From Pseudomonadota bacterium (lineage in GTDB: Bacteria; Myxococcota_A; UBA796; GCA-2862545), in assembly GCA_947505245.1 (NCBI GenBank), contig CANNIZ010000005.1, forward strand, positions 90,201 through 154,200: 64,000 bases of DNA, read 5' to 3'. Positions 63,791-64,000 of this stretch are shown here, in pieces. Numbering within the stretch: position 1 is the stretch's first letter; every line of letters begins with the position of its first letter. Position numbers and translations under genes: made by a program. Below the pieces are notes generated by a model. That model saw nothing but the letters and a program-made list of their open reading frames with translations, was not told where the DNA came from and did no database searches.

Positions 63791-64000
63791 GTGCGACCCG
63801 CGCTGACCGAGGCCGATACGATCCGACGCGCTGCGCGGCGCGATCGCCTGCTCACGGCCGATGCGCTGGGCGTGTCGGCCGCGGCGATGGTGCGCGCCGA
63901 GGGTGAGGGAACCGTCGAACGCGTGGTCCCTGGCGTGTACCTCGGCGCGGGCAAGCCTCGTGGGCCGCTGACGGAGGGTGCGGCGTGGACGCTGAGGCAC
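63791..64000 (+). CDS. AbiEi-type antitoxin / transcriptional regulator (partial, runs off the window)
   Basis: Seventy codons without a stop to the window end. The N-terminal winged-helix pattern RLLTADALGVSAAAMVRAEG and VERVVPGVYLGAG matches the AbiEi antitoxin start, where a wing reads rGvYr-like before the catalytic or binding part. AbiEi normally pairs with an AbiEii nucleotidyltransferase toxin gene downstream, which would lie beyond this window. GTG 63791 is chosen because the family-like reading begins there. An isolated AbiEi-type regulator is possible too. Confidence 0.7.
   Translation, partial: MRPALTEADTIRRAARRDRLLTADALGVSAAAMVRAEGEGTVERVVPGVYLGAGKPRGPLTEGAAWTLRH

Overview
The window is high-GC DNA with dense, tightly packed genes, many 1-8 bp stop/start overlaps, and frequent GTG or TTG starts. 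The content fits the Myxococcota (former Deltaproteobacteria). One protein ends in a MYXO-CTERM-like tail. There are many lipoproteins built from Asp/Cys-rich MopE-type or 'DNDGDG' repeats, FG-GAP and beta-propeller proteins, a MopE/C-type-lectin protein, a PP2C phosphatase and an OmpA-family protein. The species cannot be fixed by reading alone.

Layout. 106-4016: an RsuA-type pseudouridine synthase converges on a minus-strand operon made of a cobalamin riboswitch, a BtuB-like TonB-dependent receptor and a beta-propeller lipoprotein. This is probably a vitamin B12 capture and import module. 4095-20271: a long fused str/S10/spc/alpha cluster (rpsL, rpsG, tuf, rpsJ, rplD ... secY, map, rpsM, rpsK, rpoA, rplQ). 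It lacks fusA, rplC, rpsN, adk, infA, rpmJ and rpsD at their usual places and carries hairpin-rich spacers. 20401-24422: a Fur-family regulator, secG and tRNA-Leu(GAG) converge on a gap-pgk-tpiA glycolytic operon.

24459-36507: a MYXO-CTERM beta-helix protein lies divergent from a forward operon. That operon runs FadL-like porin, CobW-type GTPase, methyltransferase, polytopic membrane protein, membrane-anchored zinc-ribbon methyltransferase, two arylsulfotransferase-like lipoproteins and a MopE/C-type-lectin lipoprotein. It looks like an envelope-modification cluster of unknown product. 36523-48978: accessory envelope genes. These include OmpA-like, MopE/FG-GAP, two lipoproteins that share an apparently undescribed C-terminal domain ending YYY, a sulfatase-fold/TPR fusion, a TPR protein, a barrel-like protein, a RAYT-type HUH transposase beside REP-like repeats, and a small lipoprotein.

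49038-62633: mainly housekeeping. RlmI-like methyltransferase, RNase E/G, PgsA-like, PyrD, two tandem secreted metallophosphatases, MtnP, an orphan RodZ-tail-like protein, RecO, a lipoprotein, a small membrane protein, PP2C, and a coupled trio ending in a metallophosphoesterase. 62646-64000: tRNA-Leu(CAA), then a frameshifted tyrosine integrase facing it, then an AbiEi-type antitoxin gene with a perfect palindrome just before its start. This looks like the tRNA-anchored edge of a mobile or defence island that continues past the window.

Functional assignments rest on motifs and context read by eye; no database search was possible.
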